NCBI RefSeq assembly: GCF_001999245.1
Contig: NZ_CP019630.1
Coordinates: 4,059,001-4,123,000 of the forward strand
Direction of reading: 5' to 3'
DNA length: 64,000 nt
From: Roseibium algicola
GTDB taxonomy: Bacteria; Pseudomonadota; Alphaproteobacteria; Rhizobiales; Stappiaceae
Part shown: positions 17,691 through 25,610 of the stretch, one piece after another
Layout of the letters: every line of letters starts with the position of its first letter
Numbering within the stretch: the stretch's first letter is position 1
Position numbers and translations under genes: made by a program
The notes under the pieces: model-generated
Database searches by the model: none
What the model was told of the DNA's origin: nothing
What the model saw: the letters and a program-made list of their open reading frames with translations, nothing else

Positions 17691-18374
17691 TTATTCGATT
17701 TCGGCAAAAGCCCGTATTGGAAACGCTGCGGCGCCCCGGACTTTCAAGGGAATGGCGAAGAAGCGAAATGCTTGGCCGTGAAGCTGCTCCAGCCCCGTTA
17801 GATTCTCCACGATATGGATGTTGTTTTTCAAGAACCAGGTATGAGCGGGACGTTCGAGATCCTTGGGGCAGTCGGCGTTGAGAGCATCCACACCGAACAG
17901 AGAAATCTCGGAATCGAGTAGATGTTGTAGGCCTCTGCGGTCGACGTAAGGAAAATTATAATATTCTTCAGCGCCCCAGTGTCTGTCCCAACCGAAATTG
18001 ATCAGCACGGCGCGCCCGGCGAGTGTGTCTGCTCTTGGGAGATCTTCGGCGGTGAGTGGCGTGTTCGGACTACACCCGCGGGCGTCAATGACGATGCCAT
18101 GCGAAATCAGGCTCGAGATTTCGAGCGAAGCTATATCCCCCATGCCCTCGTGCCGGTGTCTGGGGGCGTCGAGATACGTTCCGATCGAAGTCTGAAAATG
18201 GACTTCCGTGATTTCGAAGGAAGCGTTGCCCCCATAATTCGGCTTTGACTCTTCGTGCGTCAGGAAGGGGTGTATTCTCGCAGTGAATTCCGTTGCCTGT
18301 CCCGCCTTGTCGCACATGCGGAATCCCGGCATGCCGTTTTCGAAAGTCTGGGTGAGGTCGATGAACCGGGTCAT
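17691..18374 (-). CDS. Cyclase/kynurenine formamidase-like protein with altered metal motif
   Basis: A 227-residue member of the cyclase (KynB-like) hydrolase superfamily. The core segment reads TSIGTYLDAPRHRHEG, corresponding to the family motif HxGTHxDxPxH, but with Ser and Tyr in place of the first two His ligands; Asp, Pro and the last His are kept. VLINFGWDRHWG and HTWFLKNNIHIVENL are typical downstream elements. ATG 18374 has AGGAG upstream. It converges with the transporter gene and may act on the same compound. The metal chemistry is uncertain given the substitutions. Confidence 0.8.
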   Translation of the reverse strand: MTRFIDLTQTFENGMPGFRMCDKAGQATEFTARIHPFLTHEESKPNYGGNASFEITEVHFQTSIGTYLDAPRHRHEGMGDIASLEISSLISHGIVIDARGCSPNTPLTAEDLPRADTLAGRAVLINFGWDRHWGAEEYYNFPYVDRRGLQHLLDSEISLFGVDALNADCPKDLERPAHTWFLKNNIHIVENLTGLEQLHGQAFRFFAIPLKVRGAAAFPIRAFAEIE

Positions 18375-18606
18375 GGACTGATCTCCTTTCGCACTATCGT
18401 GCATTTCACGCAGGCACGGCCAAGCGGACGAATTTGCCTTTCACCGCGCCCTGGACGCTGCGACAAGCCCAAATAGCTTGCTAGCGGGCTGCGAATTTCC
18501 TGACGCCGACGCACGAACGATCCGGCTGTCCGTTTCCAGCATTGCGTGGGCGAGAAATTGCAGCAATGCCGTTTTGATGTGATCAGTTATGCTGAAATTG
18601 AATATC

Positions 18607-19542
18607 TCACGACTTGGGGCTGAGCAGCTGCCCAGCCCATACAGCGCGTTCGACAAGATCCCGGGCGGTCTCCTCGATCGCCTGGCCGGCGAACCGCGCG
18701 AGCCGCGAGGCAGGCCGGTCAGCCGGATAGGCAAGGATGAGGCGCCGCGCGGGTGCTGGATCTATCAGGGGTGCGGCCGTCAGGAGGCCTGCTGTGACAT
18801 CGGCATGAATGGGGGCGAGTGGCAGGATCGTCCAGCCATGGCCGGTGCGAACGAGATCTTTCAAAAGCGCGTATGTGTCGGCCTCGATGCCGACATCGAG
18901 TGTGATGCCGGTCTCCGCTGCACAGTTTTCAACGATGATGCGCAGCCCATGTTTCAGGCTGGGCAAAAGCAGGCGCTTGCCTTCAAGGGAGGCGAACGAT
19001 ACGGCCTGGAACGTTGAAAAGTCTGTTCCAGGCGGACCGATAAGGAACAGGTTTTCAAGAAGAAGAGGTCGACAGCGCAACGAGCGGGCGTTGCGGGGAT
19101 CGTACATGACCGCGGTGTCGATTTCACCGCGATGCAACCAGTCGAGCAGATATCCGGTGTAGGCGCTGACTAGCCTGAGCTTCGCATCGGGATGGGCCTT
19201 GCCGAATGCGGCTGCCAGCGGCAACGAAATAATCTCGGCGACGGTCGGAGGCAGGCCGATGGCGACTTCGCCGGTTAGAGGCGCGCCGGCGGGCTTGGCA
19301 GTAGCGCGGATCTCTTCGACCTCGGCAAAGATTCGTGTTGCATGCGTCAGGACTTCAGCGCCTTGCTCGGATAGCACCATGCCGCGGCCATGCCGAAGAA
19401 AAAGGGCGAACCCGAGTTCCTCCTCCAGCATACGCACCTGCCGACTGAGAGCCGGCTGCGCAATGTGAAGCCTGTCGGCCGCCTTGCTGAGGCTACCGAG
19501 TTCGGCGACGTGTATCAGTGTGCGTAATTGAGATAACTCCAT
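18607..19542 (-). CDS. LysR-family regulator of the decarboxylase operon
   Basis: A 311-residue LysR regulator beginning MELSQLRTLIHVAELGSLSKAADRLHIAQPALSRQVRMLEEEL, a textbook HTH, followed by the effector domain (GEVAIGLPPTVAEIISLPL). It diverges from the ThDP decarboxylase/aldehyde dehydrogenase operon 100 bp away, and a T-N11-A dyad lies beside its start. The in-frame codons upstream to 19572 are possible but less typical of the family. Confidence 0.9.
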   Translation of the reverse strand: MELSQLRTLIHVAELGSLSKAADRLHIAQPALSRQVRMLEEELGFALFLRHGRGMVLSEQGAEVLTHATRIFAEVEEIRATAKPAGAPLTGEVAIGLPPTVAEIISLPLAAAFGKAHPDAKLRLVSAYTGYLLDWLHRGEIDTAVMYDPRNARSLRCRPLLLENLFLIGPPGTDFSTFQAVSFASLEGKRLLLPSLKHGLRIIVENCAAETGITLDVGIEADTYALLKDLVRTGHGWTILPLAPIHADVTAGLLTAAPLIDPAPARRLILAYPADRPASRLARFAGQAIEETARDLVERAVWAGQLLSPKS

Positions 19543-19543
19543 A

Positions 19544-19566
19544 AGGTATCTAATATCATTATACCT
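19544..19566. promoter_or_regulatory. LysR-type operator candidate
   Basis: Inverted repeat AGGTAT (19544-19549) and ATACCT (19561-19566), which satisfies the T-N11-A rule of LysR sites. It abuts the LysR start at 19542 and faces the decarboxylase operon. Confidence 0.6.
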
Positions 19567-19642
19567 GATCACAAGAAAGGGACGAGGATTATATATAAAA
19601 GCCGAGTTACTGTTCCGTCACATCCAATTATCGGAGGTTCAA

Positions 19643-20215
19643 GTGACGGCAATCAACCTAGACGCAAACAAGCCACAAGTTGCTGCATCAGCGCGGCTTT
19701 CAGCACCGGCAAATCAGTGGCCGGATCAGGTCTATGACGCTCTGAAGGAAGCTGGCGTTGCGCATATGTCCTATGTACCCGACGCGGGGCATACCACTTT
19801 GATCCGTCGCTTTGGTGCTGATCCGGACGTGGTTACCAACGTGCTGACAACCGAAGAGGAAGGCATTGCCGTCGCTGCCGGGTCATGGCTTGGAGGACAA
19901 CGCAGCGTCGTGCTGATGCAATCCTCCGGCGTAGGCAACTGCATCAACATGCTGTCTCTGCCGGTGCAGGCGCGCATTCCCTTGTTGGTGCTGGTAACGA
20001 TGCGGGGCGAATGGGCCGAATTCAATCCATGGCAGGTGCCGATGGGGCAGGCAACGGAGGCCTCGCTGAAAGCGATCGGCCTGACCGTACTGCGTGCCGA
20101 GACCGGACCCGCTGTCGTCGATACTGTGTCGCAAGCCGCTTCGATGGCATTCGATTCCGATCAACAAATCGCGGTGCTGATCGGACAGCGCCTGCTCGGT
20201 AAGAAAAAATGGTGA
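19643..20215 (+). CDS. ThDP-dependent decarboxylase, alpha (Pyr-domain) subunit, ComD-like
   Basis: A 190-residue protein carrying only the pyrimidine-binding half of a ThDP enzyme. The activating Glu lies in TTEEEGIAVAAGSWLGG, and GVGNCINML with RIPLLVLVTMRGEW matches the sulfopyruvate/phosphonopyruvate decarboxylase group. It needs the beta subunit encoded next. The start is GTG 19643 with GGAGG 6 bp upstream. The likely substrate is a 3-sulfo- or 3-phosphono-pyruvate or a related 2-oxoacid; sequence does not decide. Confidence 0.85.
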   Translation: MTAINLDANKPQVAASARLSAPANQWPDQVYDALKEAGVAHMSYVPDAGHTTLIRRFGADPDVVTNVLTTEEEGIAVAAGSWLGGQRSVVLMQSSGVGNCINMLSLPVQARIPLLVLVTMRGEWAEFNPWQVPMGQATEASLKAIGLTVLRAETGPAVVDTVSQAASMAFDSDQQIAVLIGQRLLGKKKW

Positions 20216-20808
20216 CCGCAATGACTATGCCGACAATGGACCGCCGTGAAGCGGTGAAAAAGCTGCTCGATACCCGGGAAGGCGCATTGGTGGTCACGGG
20301 CCTCGGGTCGCCGAGTTACGATGTCCATGCCGCGGGCGACTGCGCGGACAACTATTATCTTTGGGGTGCCATGGGAGGCGCCGCACTGGTGGGACTGGGT
20401 CTTGCTCAGGCGCAGCCTGACAAGCGGGTGATGATCATCACCGGAGACGGCGAACAGCTCATGGCGTTCGGCTCCCTGGCAACGATCGCCGTGGCGCGGC
20501 CCCGGAACCTCGATCTGATCATCCTCGACAATCAGCACTTCGGCGAGACCGGCATGCAATCCAGCCATACCGGACATGGCATCAGTTTCAACGAGATCGC
20601 CGCCGCCTGCGGGTTTGCAGAATCTGCCGAACTGCGTTCCCTGGAGGAAGTCGACGGATTGTGCGAAAAACTGCGCCGCACCGCCGCAGGGCCGCGTCTC
20701 TTCGTACTGAAGATCACCGCCGAAAACCTGCCGCGCTCACTGCCACCGCGTGACGCCGTCGCCATCAAGAATCGTTTCCGCGCAAATTTGGGCTTCGATA
20801 ACTGTTGA
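20209..20808 (+). CDS. ThDP-dependent decarboxylase, beta (PP-domain) subunit, ComE-like
   Basis: Pyrophosphate-binding half of the enzyme, up to 199 residues. The GDG...N motif for Mg-ThDP is clear (ITGDGEQLMAFGSLATIAVARPRNLDLIILDN). It overlaps the alpha subunit gene, so the two are coupled. The exact start is uncertain: ATGs at 20209, 20221 and 20227 are all in frame. The decarboxylated product would be an aldehyde, and an aldehyde dehydrogenase gene follows directly. Confidence 0.85.
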   Translation: MVTAMTMPTMDRREAVKKLLDTREGALVVTGLGSPSYDVHAAGDCADNYYLWGAMGGAALVGLGLAQAQPDKRVMIITGDGEQLMAFGSLATIAVARPRNLDLIILDNQHFGETGMQSSHTGHGISFNEIAAACGFAESAELRSLEEVDGLCEKLRRTAAGPRLFVLKITAENLPRSLPPRDAVAIKNRFRANLGFDNC

Positions 20809-20816
20809 GGACGGAC

Positions 20817-22295
20817 ATGCCCCTTGTACGTTTTGAAAACACGATCGGCGGCCGGTTGCGACCGGCAGCCAAGACTTTCGAAAGCTTCGATCCTTTCACT
20901 GGCAAACCGTGGGCACTGATCCCGCGATGCACCGCCACCGATGTGGACGAAGCAGTGGCGGCGGCCAGCAAAGCATTCCGTTCGAAGGACTGGGCCGGCA
21001 TGAACCCGAGTGCGCGCGGTAAGCTGTTGACACGGCTTGCCGACCTCATCGCGGAGAATGCCGAGCGCTTCGCCGCGCTGGAAACGCGCGACAACGGCAA
21101 GCTCATCACTGAGATGACCGCGCAATTGCACTACATCCCCGAATGGTTCCGTTATTTCGGCGGTCTTGCCGACAAGATCGAAGGATCGGTTCTGCCTATC
21201 GATAAGGCGGGAATGTTCGCCTTCACACGCTATGAGCCTCTTGGTGTCATCGCGGCTATCATGCCGTGGAATTCTCCCTTGCTTCTCCTGACGTGGAAGC
21301 TTGCACCGCTTCTTGCGGCAGGCAATACGGTCGTCATCAAGCCGTCGGAGCACGCGTCCGCGTCGACCCTGGAGCTTGTCAAGCTGTTCGAACAGGCCGG
21401 GTTCCCGGCCGGGGTGGTCAACACCGTCACTGGATTTCCGCAAGACGCGGGCGCGCCGCTCGTCTCACATCCGGACGTTGCCAAAATCGCCTTCACTGGT
21501 GGCGAGCCGGGAGGGCTTGCCATTTATCGTGCCGCCGCCGAGGGGCTAAAGACCGTGACCCTGGAGCTCGGGGGCAAATCCGCCAATATTGTCTTCGACG
21601 ATGCGGATCTGGAAAGCGCCGTTAACGGAGCGATCTCCGGCATTTTCGCCGCCAGCGGCCAGACCTGCATCGCGGGTTCGCGCCTACTGGTTCAGCGTAA
21701 TATTCACGACCGGGTCGTTGAAAAAATCGCCTCGCTGGCCGCCAGCGCAAGAATGGGCGATCCGGCAAGGCCAGATACTCAGGTAGGACCGATTACGACA
21801 CAGCTACAACGCGAGAAGGTTCTTTCCTATCTCGACATAGCGCGCAGCGAGGGCGCCCTATGCGTTTTGGGCGGTGGTGTTCCCGACCAGAAGGAACTTG
21901 CGCCGGGATGGTTTGTCCAACCCACAATCTTTACTGGCGTCAATAATTCCATGCGTATCGCGCGCGAGGAAGTGTTCGGGCCGATCCTGTCGGTCATCCC
22001 CTTCGATGACGAAGAAGAGGCTTTTGCAGTTGCCAATGACAGTCCTTACGGACTGGCAGCGGGCGTTTGGACAGGCGACATGGGCAGGGCGCTTCGTGGT
22101 GCGGAGGCGATGGAAGCTGGTATGGTCTGGATCAATTCATATCGCACCGTTTCTTATATGGCGCCGTTTGGCGGCTACAAGAGAAGCGGCATCGGGCGCG
22201 AAAATGGGCAGGAAGCAATCAACGCATATCTGCAAACCAAGACGGTGTGGCTGAACACGTCAGGCAAGACCGATAATCCCTTCGTGATCCGCTAG
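20817..22295 (+). CDS. NAD(P)-dependent aldehyde dehydrogenase
   Basis: A 492-residue ALDH-superfamily enzyme with the full set of motifs: PWNSPLLLLTWKLAPLLAAGNTVV, Glu in TLELGGKSANIVF, catalytic Cys in SGQTCIAGSRL, and EEVFGPILSVIPF. The ATG at 20817 follows GAGGACGG and starts 8 bp after the decarboxylase stop. Context suggests oxidation of the aldehyde released by the two-subunit decarboxylase, such as sulfoacetaldehyde or phosphonoacetaldehyde; this is inference. Confidence 0.9.
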   Translation: MPLVRFENTIGGRLRPAAKTFESFDPFTGKPWALIPRCTATDVDEAVAAASKAFRSKDWAGMNPSARGKLLTRLADLIAENAERFAALETRDNGKLITEMTAQLHYIPEWFRYFGGLADKIEGSVLPIDKAGMFAFTRYEPLGVIAAIMPWNSPLLLLTWKLAPLLAAGNTVVIKPSEHASASTLELVKLFEQAGFPAGVVNTVTGFPQDAGAPLVSHPDVAKIAFTGGEPGGLAIYRAAAEGLKTVTLELGGKSANIVFDDADLESAVNGAISGIFAASGQTCIAGSRLLVQRNIHDRVVEKIASLAASARMGDPARPDTQVGPITTQLQREKVLSYLDIARSEGALCVLGGGVPDQKELAPGWFVQPTIFTGVNNSMRIAREEVFGPILSVIPFDDEEEAFAVANDSPYGLAAGVWTGDMGRALRGAEAMEAGMVWINSYRTVSYMAPFGGYKRSGIGRENGQEAINAYLQTKTVWLNTSGKTDNPFVIR

Positions 22296-22450
22296 GCGGC
22301 CCTGCTGCGGGAACCTTCATTGACGCGGCTCTGATGCGATCGTCTTTCTTTTCTGCTTAGTGCCGACAAAAAGGGGGTTGAACGCTCCGTCTAGCCTTTG
22401 AAAACCAGGGCGAACCTTTCGCGCGATAAGCTCAGGGGCACTGCACCAGG

Positions 22451-23176
22451 ATGCAGCGCGTTTTTGAAACCTTCATAACCCGGATGTCCGGTTGCATCGA
22501 TGACAGCGATTTCCGGGAGACGATGGCCATCGCTGCACGAGAATTCGAAATAGAAAGATTTGCCTATTTTTCTTTACCCGGTGAACCACGCGGCGAACCT
22601 CACATCATCTCAAATTATCCGCAAGATTGGAGAAGCCGATATCGCGAGAAGGCCTATCACCAGGTCGATCCGGTAGTTTGTCATATGAGAAATGCGCACG
22701 AGCCCTTCCTTTGGCCTTCCGGAAGTGTTCGTGCCGCAGATCTCTCGCATGACTCGAAATTCTTCAGGGAGGCCTCCGAGTTCGGAATTGGCCGGGGCAT
22801 GACTATTCCCATTCATGACCGGTACGGACGCTTCGCTGCGGTGACATTTGCTGCGGCGCACGACGACGAGAAATTTGCCAAAATCGCCGCCACTTATAGG
22901 CATGCGCTTCAGCTCATGGTCACGTGCTTTCATATCCAGGTGCGCAAAAGATTTTCCGGCACCGGAATTGTGGACGGTATATCTCTCACAAAACGGGAAC
23001 TGGAATGTCTTCAATGGGCCGCACGAGGAAAATCCACTGGTGACACAGCGATTATCCTGGGCATCAAACGCCGGACAGTCACCTTTCATCTGGACAATGT
23101 CCGCCGCAAATTCGAGGTGAGGACAGTAGCGCAGGCAATTGCGATCCTCGCCGCATCAAGTCCGAAATCGCTTTGA
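22451..23176 (+). CDS. traR: LuxR/TraR-type quorum-sensing regulator
   Basis: A 241-residue regulator with an N-terminal acyl-homoserine-lactone-binding domain and a C-terminal LuxR HTH. The ligand-pocket residues are in place (Trp and Tyr in DWRSRYREKAY, Asp-Pro in QVDPVV, Trp in FLWPSG, Gly in GIGRGMTIP). The HTH reads LTKRELECLQWAARGKSTGDTAIILGIKRRTVTFHLDNVRRKF. It is followed by its cognate synthase and an fseA-type gene, matching the TraR position in ICEMlSym-type control. The symbol is by analogy. Confidence 0.9.
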   Translation: MQRVFETFITRMSGCIDDSDFRETMAIAAREFEIERFAYFSLPGEPRGEPHIISNYPQDWRSRYREKAYHQVDPVVCHMRNAHEPFLWPSGSVRAADLSHDSKFFREASEFGIGRGMTIPIHDRYGRFAAVTFAAAHDDEKFAKIAATYRHALQLMVTCFHIQVRKRFSGTGIVDGISLTKRELECLQWAARGKSTGDTAIILGIKRRTVTFHLDNVRRKFEVRTVAQAIAILAASSPKSL

Positions 23177-23227
23177 TCTTAAACTTCAACCTGTGATGGT
23201 TCTCAGGATGCGCGTGTCTGCAAAACC

Positions 23228-23259
23228 TCTCCAATAGAACGATCAAATCCTATTGGAGA
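23228..23259 (+). promoter_or_regulatory. Hairpin covering the luxI ribosome binding site
   Basis: A perfect 10-bp inverted repeat (TCTCCAATAG at 23228-23237, CTATTGGAGA at 23250-23259) with a 12-nt loop. The right arm contains the GGAGA Shine-Dalgarno of the synthase gene, 5 nt from its ATG at 23265. In mRNA this would hide the ribosome binding site; as DNA it could also be a regulator site. Confidence 0.7.
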
Positions 23260-23264
23260 AAACA

Positions 23265-23903
23265 ATGATACAGCTCATTTCGAAACCCTGGTACCGCGAG
23301 TTCTCCGGTGAAATCCAGGAAATGCATTTGCTTCGCCACCGAGTGTTCAATGAACGGCTCAACTGGGATGTGCCGGCCAAAGGCGGTTTTGAGATAGATA
23401 CCTATGACGCCGACTGTCCCGATTATCTCATTATGAAAGGCGCGACCGGACGCATCGAAGGCTGTGTGCGCTTTCTGCCGACAACAGGTCCGACGATGTT
23501 GCGCGACACGTTTTCCAATCTGCTCGATGGCCGATCAGCTCCCGAACACGACAGTATTCTCGAAAGCAGCCGTTTTGCTCTGGACCTTCCCGCGGCCGCG
23601 CCGAAAGGCCATGGCGGAATTGCGGTCGGCACCTACGAACTCTTCGCCGGCATGGTCGAATTTGCCCTCTCGCGCGGTTCCGACCGTATTGTCACCGTCA
23701 CGGACACACGCATGGAAAGGATCCTGCGGATAGCCGGCTGGCCGCTGGAACGCCTCGGATCTCCGAAACCCATCGGCAACACGATGGCGCTCGCAGGTTT
23801 TGTCGACGTTTCGAAAGAGATTTTGGACAGCCTTCGCGAAAGGGGAGGGGGCTATCAGCCCGTCCTCTGGGCTCCCGTCGTTCACTTGAATCGGGAAGAC
23901 TGA
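23265..23903 (+). CDS. traI: Acyl-homoserine-lactone synthase
   Basis: LuxI-family autoinducer synthase, 212 residues. The invariant N-terminal residues are in LRHRVFNERLNWDVP and EIDTYDADCPDYLI, followed by GCVRFLPTTGPTMLRDTF and ESSRFALD. It makes an AHL from SAM and acyl-ACP; the acyl chain is not predictable. ATG 23265 is used because GGAGA lies 5 nt upstream; the TTG at 23253 is inside that hairpin arm. It is located 88 bp after the regulator gene and 31 bp before the fseA-like gene. Confidence 0.92.
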   Translation: MIQLISKPWYREFSGEIQEMHLLRHRVFNERLNWDVPAKGGFEIDTYDADCPDYLIMKGATGRIEGCVRFLPTTGPTMLRDTFSNLLDGRSAPEHDSILESSRFALDLPAAAPKGHGGIAVGTYELFAGMVEFALSRGSDRIVTVTDTRMERILRIAGWPLERLGSPKPIGNTMALAGFVDVSKEILDSLRERGGGYQPVLWAPVVHLNRED

Positions 23904-23934
23904 CACGGTTTGCCCTCCGCCGAGTCCCGAAACC

Positions 23935-24733
23935 ATGCCCTCAAGTGCATCGAGGCCCGGCTTCCCCAACTGGTATCGCCGGGAGACCTACGCCCCGTGT
24001 TCCTTCCTTCCCCGAAGCGGCTGGGCCTGGGAATTCTTGAGGAGAAACCCAAGCTTTCAGTCAGACTTCGAAAACTTTATTGGCTCGATTGAGAAATCGA
24101 GCCAACACCCAGCCACCTACAGCATGCCCGCCCAATCTCCCCTGACGAAATTGGGCCTCTTTTTTCGCGACTTCTCTGGATCCTGGCGCCGGCGTCATCT
24201 GGGATCCGGACCTCTTCGCGCGTGTTCTTCCCGTAACAGCCGAACGCGCCAGACCGGGAGCAGCACAGCTGGATATCAAAGCTCTGCCATGCAACGTGAC
24301 AATCGTGCAATCCGGTTCAGACGCGCATCATGTCCTTCTTCAACAAGCAGGGCAGAGCCTGCAGATGCTCGTTGAAGCCAGGAACGTTCTTGCCCCACTT
24401 CACCTGAAGACGGAGGCGGTCTGGCCGCCGCATCTGAACAAGAGCCGTCTGGCCTTAATGGAAGCGCTGAACGTTTTTCTTCAAACCGGAGAACTTCCGG
24501 CACGCCTCTTTCCCCCGGATCCTCGCAACCGCCGCCTGACCGTCATCCTTCAGGCCCTCGATGGTGCCCTTGATGGAGCAACGCATCGCGAAATCGCGGT
24601 GGCACTATTCGGAGAGGAAAAGGTTAGCCGGGACTGGACGGATCCCGGCAATCATCTCCGCGATCATGTCCGGCGAGCAATCCGGCGTGGGCGGTACCTC
24701 ATGAAAGAAGGCTATCTAAACTTCCTGCGGTAG
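23935..24733 (+). CDS. fseA: FseA-like excision activator made by +1 frameshift (DUF6499-DUF2285)
   Basis: Two overlapping reading frames encode one protein. Frame 1 (from ATG 23935) carries DUF6499: PNWYRRETYA, then SGWAWEFLRRNPSFQSDF. Frame 2 (to 24733) carries DUF2285: WPPHLNKSRLALMEALN, HREIAVALFGEEKV and DHVRRAIRRGRYLMKEGYLNFLR. The frames join at CTC-TTT-TTT-C (24157-24166): a +1 step of the last Phe codon to TTC gives GLFF-ATSLDPG and a 265-residue fusion. This matches msi172/msi171 of ICEMlSym-R7A, where programmed +1 frameshifting makes FseA, activator of rdfS. Without the shift, frame 1 runs on to 24375 and lacks DUF2285. It follows the AHL synthase by 31 bp. A plain inactivating indel is the alternative reading. 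Confidence 0.85.
24157..24169 (+). other. Programmed +1 frameshift site in fseA
   Basis: Frame-0 codons are CTC TTT TTT CGC. Six T residues (24160-24165) are followed by C24166, so tRNA-Phe can move from UUU to UUC and resume at GCG (24167), in the frame of the DUF2285 half. The mechanism equals that reported for FseA of Mesorhizobium. Confidence 0.8.
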
Positions 24734-24751
24734 CCGGACCTGAGAGAGGGT

Positions 24752-25024
24752 TCAGACGGCTTCCCGGAATAGCTCTTTGTAGCCTGATGCTAAAAGCCAG
24801 TTCGCCCGCTTCAGGTGAGCTTCAACCATCTGCCTGGCATGTGCCGGGTCGGTCGCCGGATCGATGCCGAAAACCGCTTGAGCCATCTCGTCGATGCTTG
24901 CGTGGTCAGAGGCGAATGTGAGGAGCTGCATGTAGGTTGAAAAATGGGCAGCGTCATAGGCGGTGAAATGGTCGGAAGAGGGCGATAGTCGGCTCTGTTC
25001 GGTTGGTGTTCTCGTGCTTTCCAT
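24752..25024 (-). CDS. qseM: QseM-like antiactivator (DUF2285)
   Basis: A 90-residue protein whose C-terminal half (HASIDEMAQAVFGIDPATD, then VEAHLKRANWLLASGYKELFREAV) is a stand-alone DUF2285-type domain resembling the end of the FseA-like protein. In ICEMlSym-R7A, QseM is a small DUF2285 protein that binds TraR and FseA and blocks transfer. The gene ends 19 bp from fseA (convergent) and is divergent from a small XRE regulator with paired operators between, as in that element. Start ATG 25024. Confidence 0.8.
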   Translation of the reverse strand: MESTRTPTEQSRLSPSSDHFTAYDAAHFSTYMQLLTFASDHASIDEMAQAVFGIDPATDPAHARQMVEAHLKRANWLLASGYKELFREAV

Positions 25025-25067
25025 TAGGCAGCAACCTTCCATCAGTCTCAGGTGGTTACCACCAAAA

Positions 25068-25101
25068 TATCCCAAAATGGGATAATCCGAAACTGGGATT
25101 A
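25068..25101. promoter_or_regulatory. Paired operators between qseM and qseC
   Basis: Operator A is TATCCCA-AAA-TGGGATA (25068-25084), a perfect 7-bp dyad. Operator B is TAATCC-N7-GGATTA (25083-25101), a related 6-bp dyad. Their centres are 16 bp apart, on one helix face within about half a turn. They lie in the divergent promoter region of the antiactivator and XRE genes. Confidence 0.75.
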
Positions 25102-25137
25102 TTTGGTGAAACGGTCATTCCCCGGCCGGTTCACTTC

Positions 25138-25377
25138 ATGTCCAAATCCCTGAGATCAGAGCGTCATTTTTTGTTGTTGGAACAATTGGTCCAACTTCGA
25201 AAAGCTAAGGGACTCACACAAGAGCAATTGGCCAACAAGCTTGGCAAACCTCAATCTTTCGTTGCGAAATACGAGGGAGGCGAGCGACGGCTGGATGTGG
25301 TGGAATTTCTGGACGTTGTCGATGCAATCGGTGCGGATCCACTTCACATTCTTGCAGAACTGAAAACAACTCCATAG
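25138..25377 (+). CDS. qseC: QseC-like XRE regulator
   Basis: A 79-residue Cro/CI-type HTH protein (RKAKGLTQEQLANKLGKPQSFVAKYEGGERRLDVVEFLDVVDAIG). It is divergent from qseM with two dyad operators in the 113-bp gap. In ICEMlSym-R7A, QseC binds two such sites and sets a bistable switch on qseM. The start is ATG 25138; upstream in-frame codons overlap the operators and are not used. Confidence 0.85.
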   Translation: MSKSLRSERHFLLLEQLVQLRKAKGLTQEQLANKLGKPQSFVAKYEGGERRLDVVEFLDVVDAIGADPLHILAELKTTP

Positions 25378-25381
25378 CGCC

Positions 25382-25427
25382 TGCGCACCTATCGGTGCGC
25401 ACCGGGCGCTCGTGAACCGAGCCCGGC
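25382..25427 (+). repeat. Tandem GC-rich hairpins after qseC
   Basis: TGCGCACC (25382-25389) pairs with GGTGCGCA (25394-25401), and a second stem of CCGGGCGCTC type pairs with GAGCCCGG up to about 25427. There is no T-run, so they are not standard terminators, but they directly follow the qseC stop. Confidence 0.55.
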
Positions 25428-25610
25428 AAAAGCCGGTCTCGACCATGCGCCTTCGCTCCCTGGCGCGAAAGCTCAGGTGCAAGGAATCGTCTTCGCTATC
25501 GATTTTGATCTGAATTTCTGCGTGCCGTAGTCATTCGCCACTTCGACGCCTACCGCGCTTATTCGCGGACCTGCCAATTGTGATCTCGAATTCGAGGTAC
25601 GGTAGCGCGC

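Noticed and set aside
24157..24169. -1 frameshift (classic slippery heptamer) at the fseA T-run
   Set aside because: A -1 step leads to a frame unrelated to DUF2285; only +1 (UUU to UUC) gives the conserved continuation.
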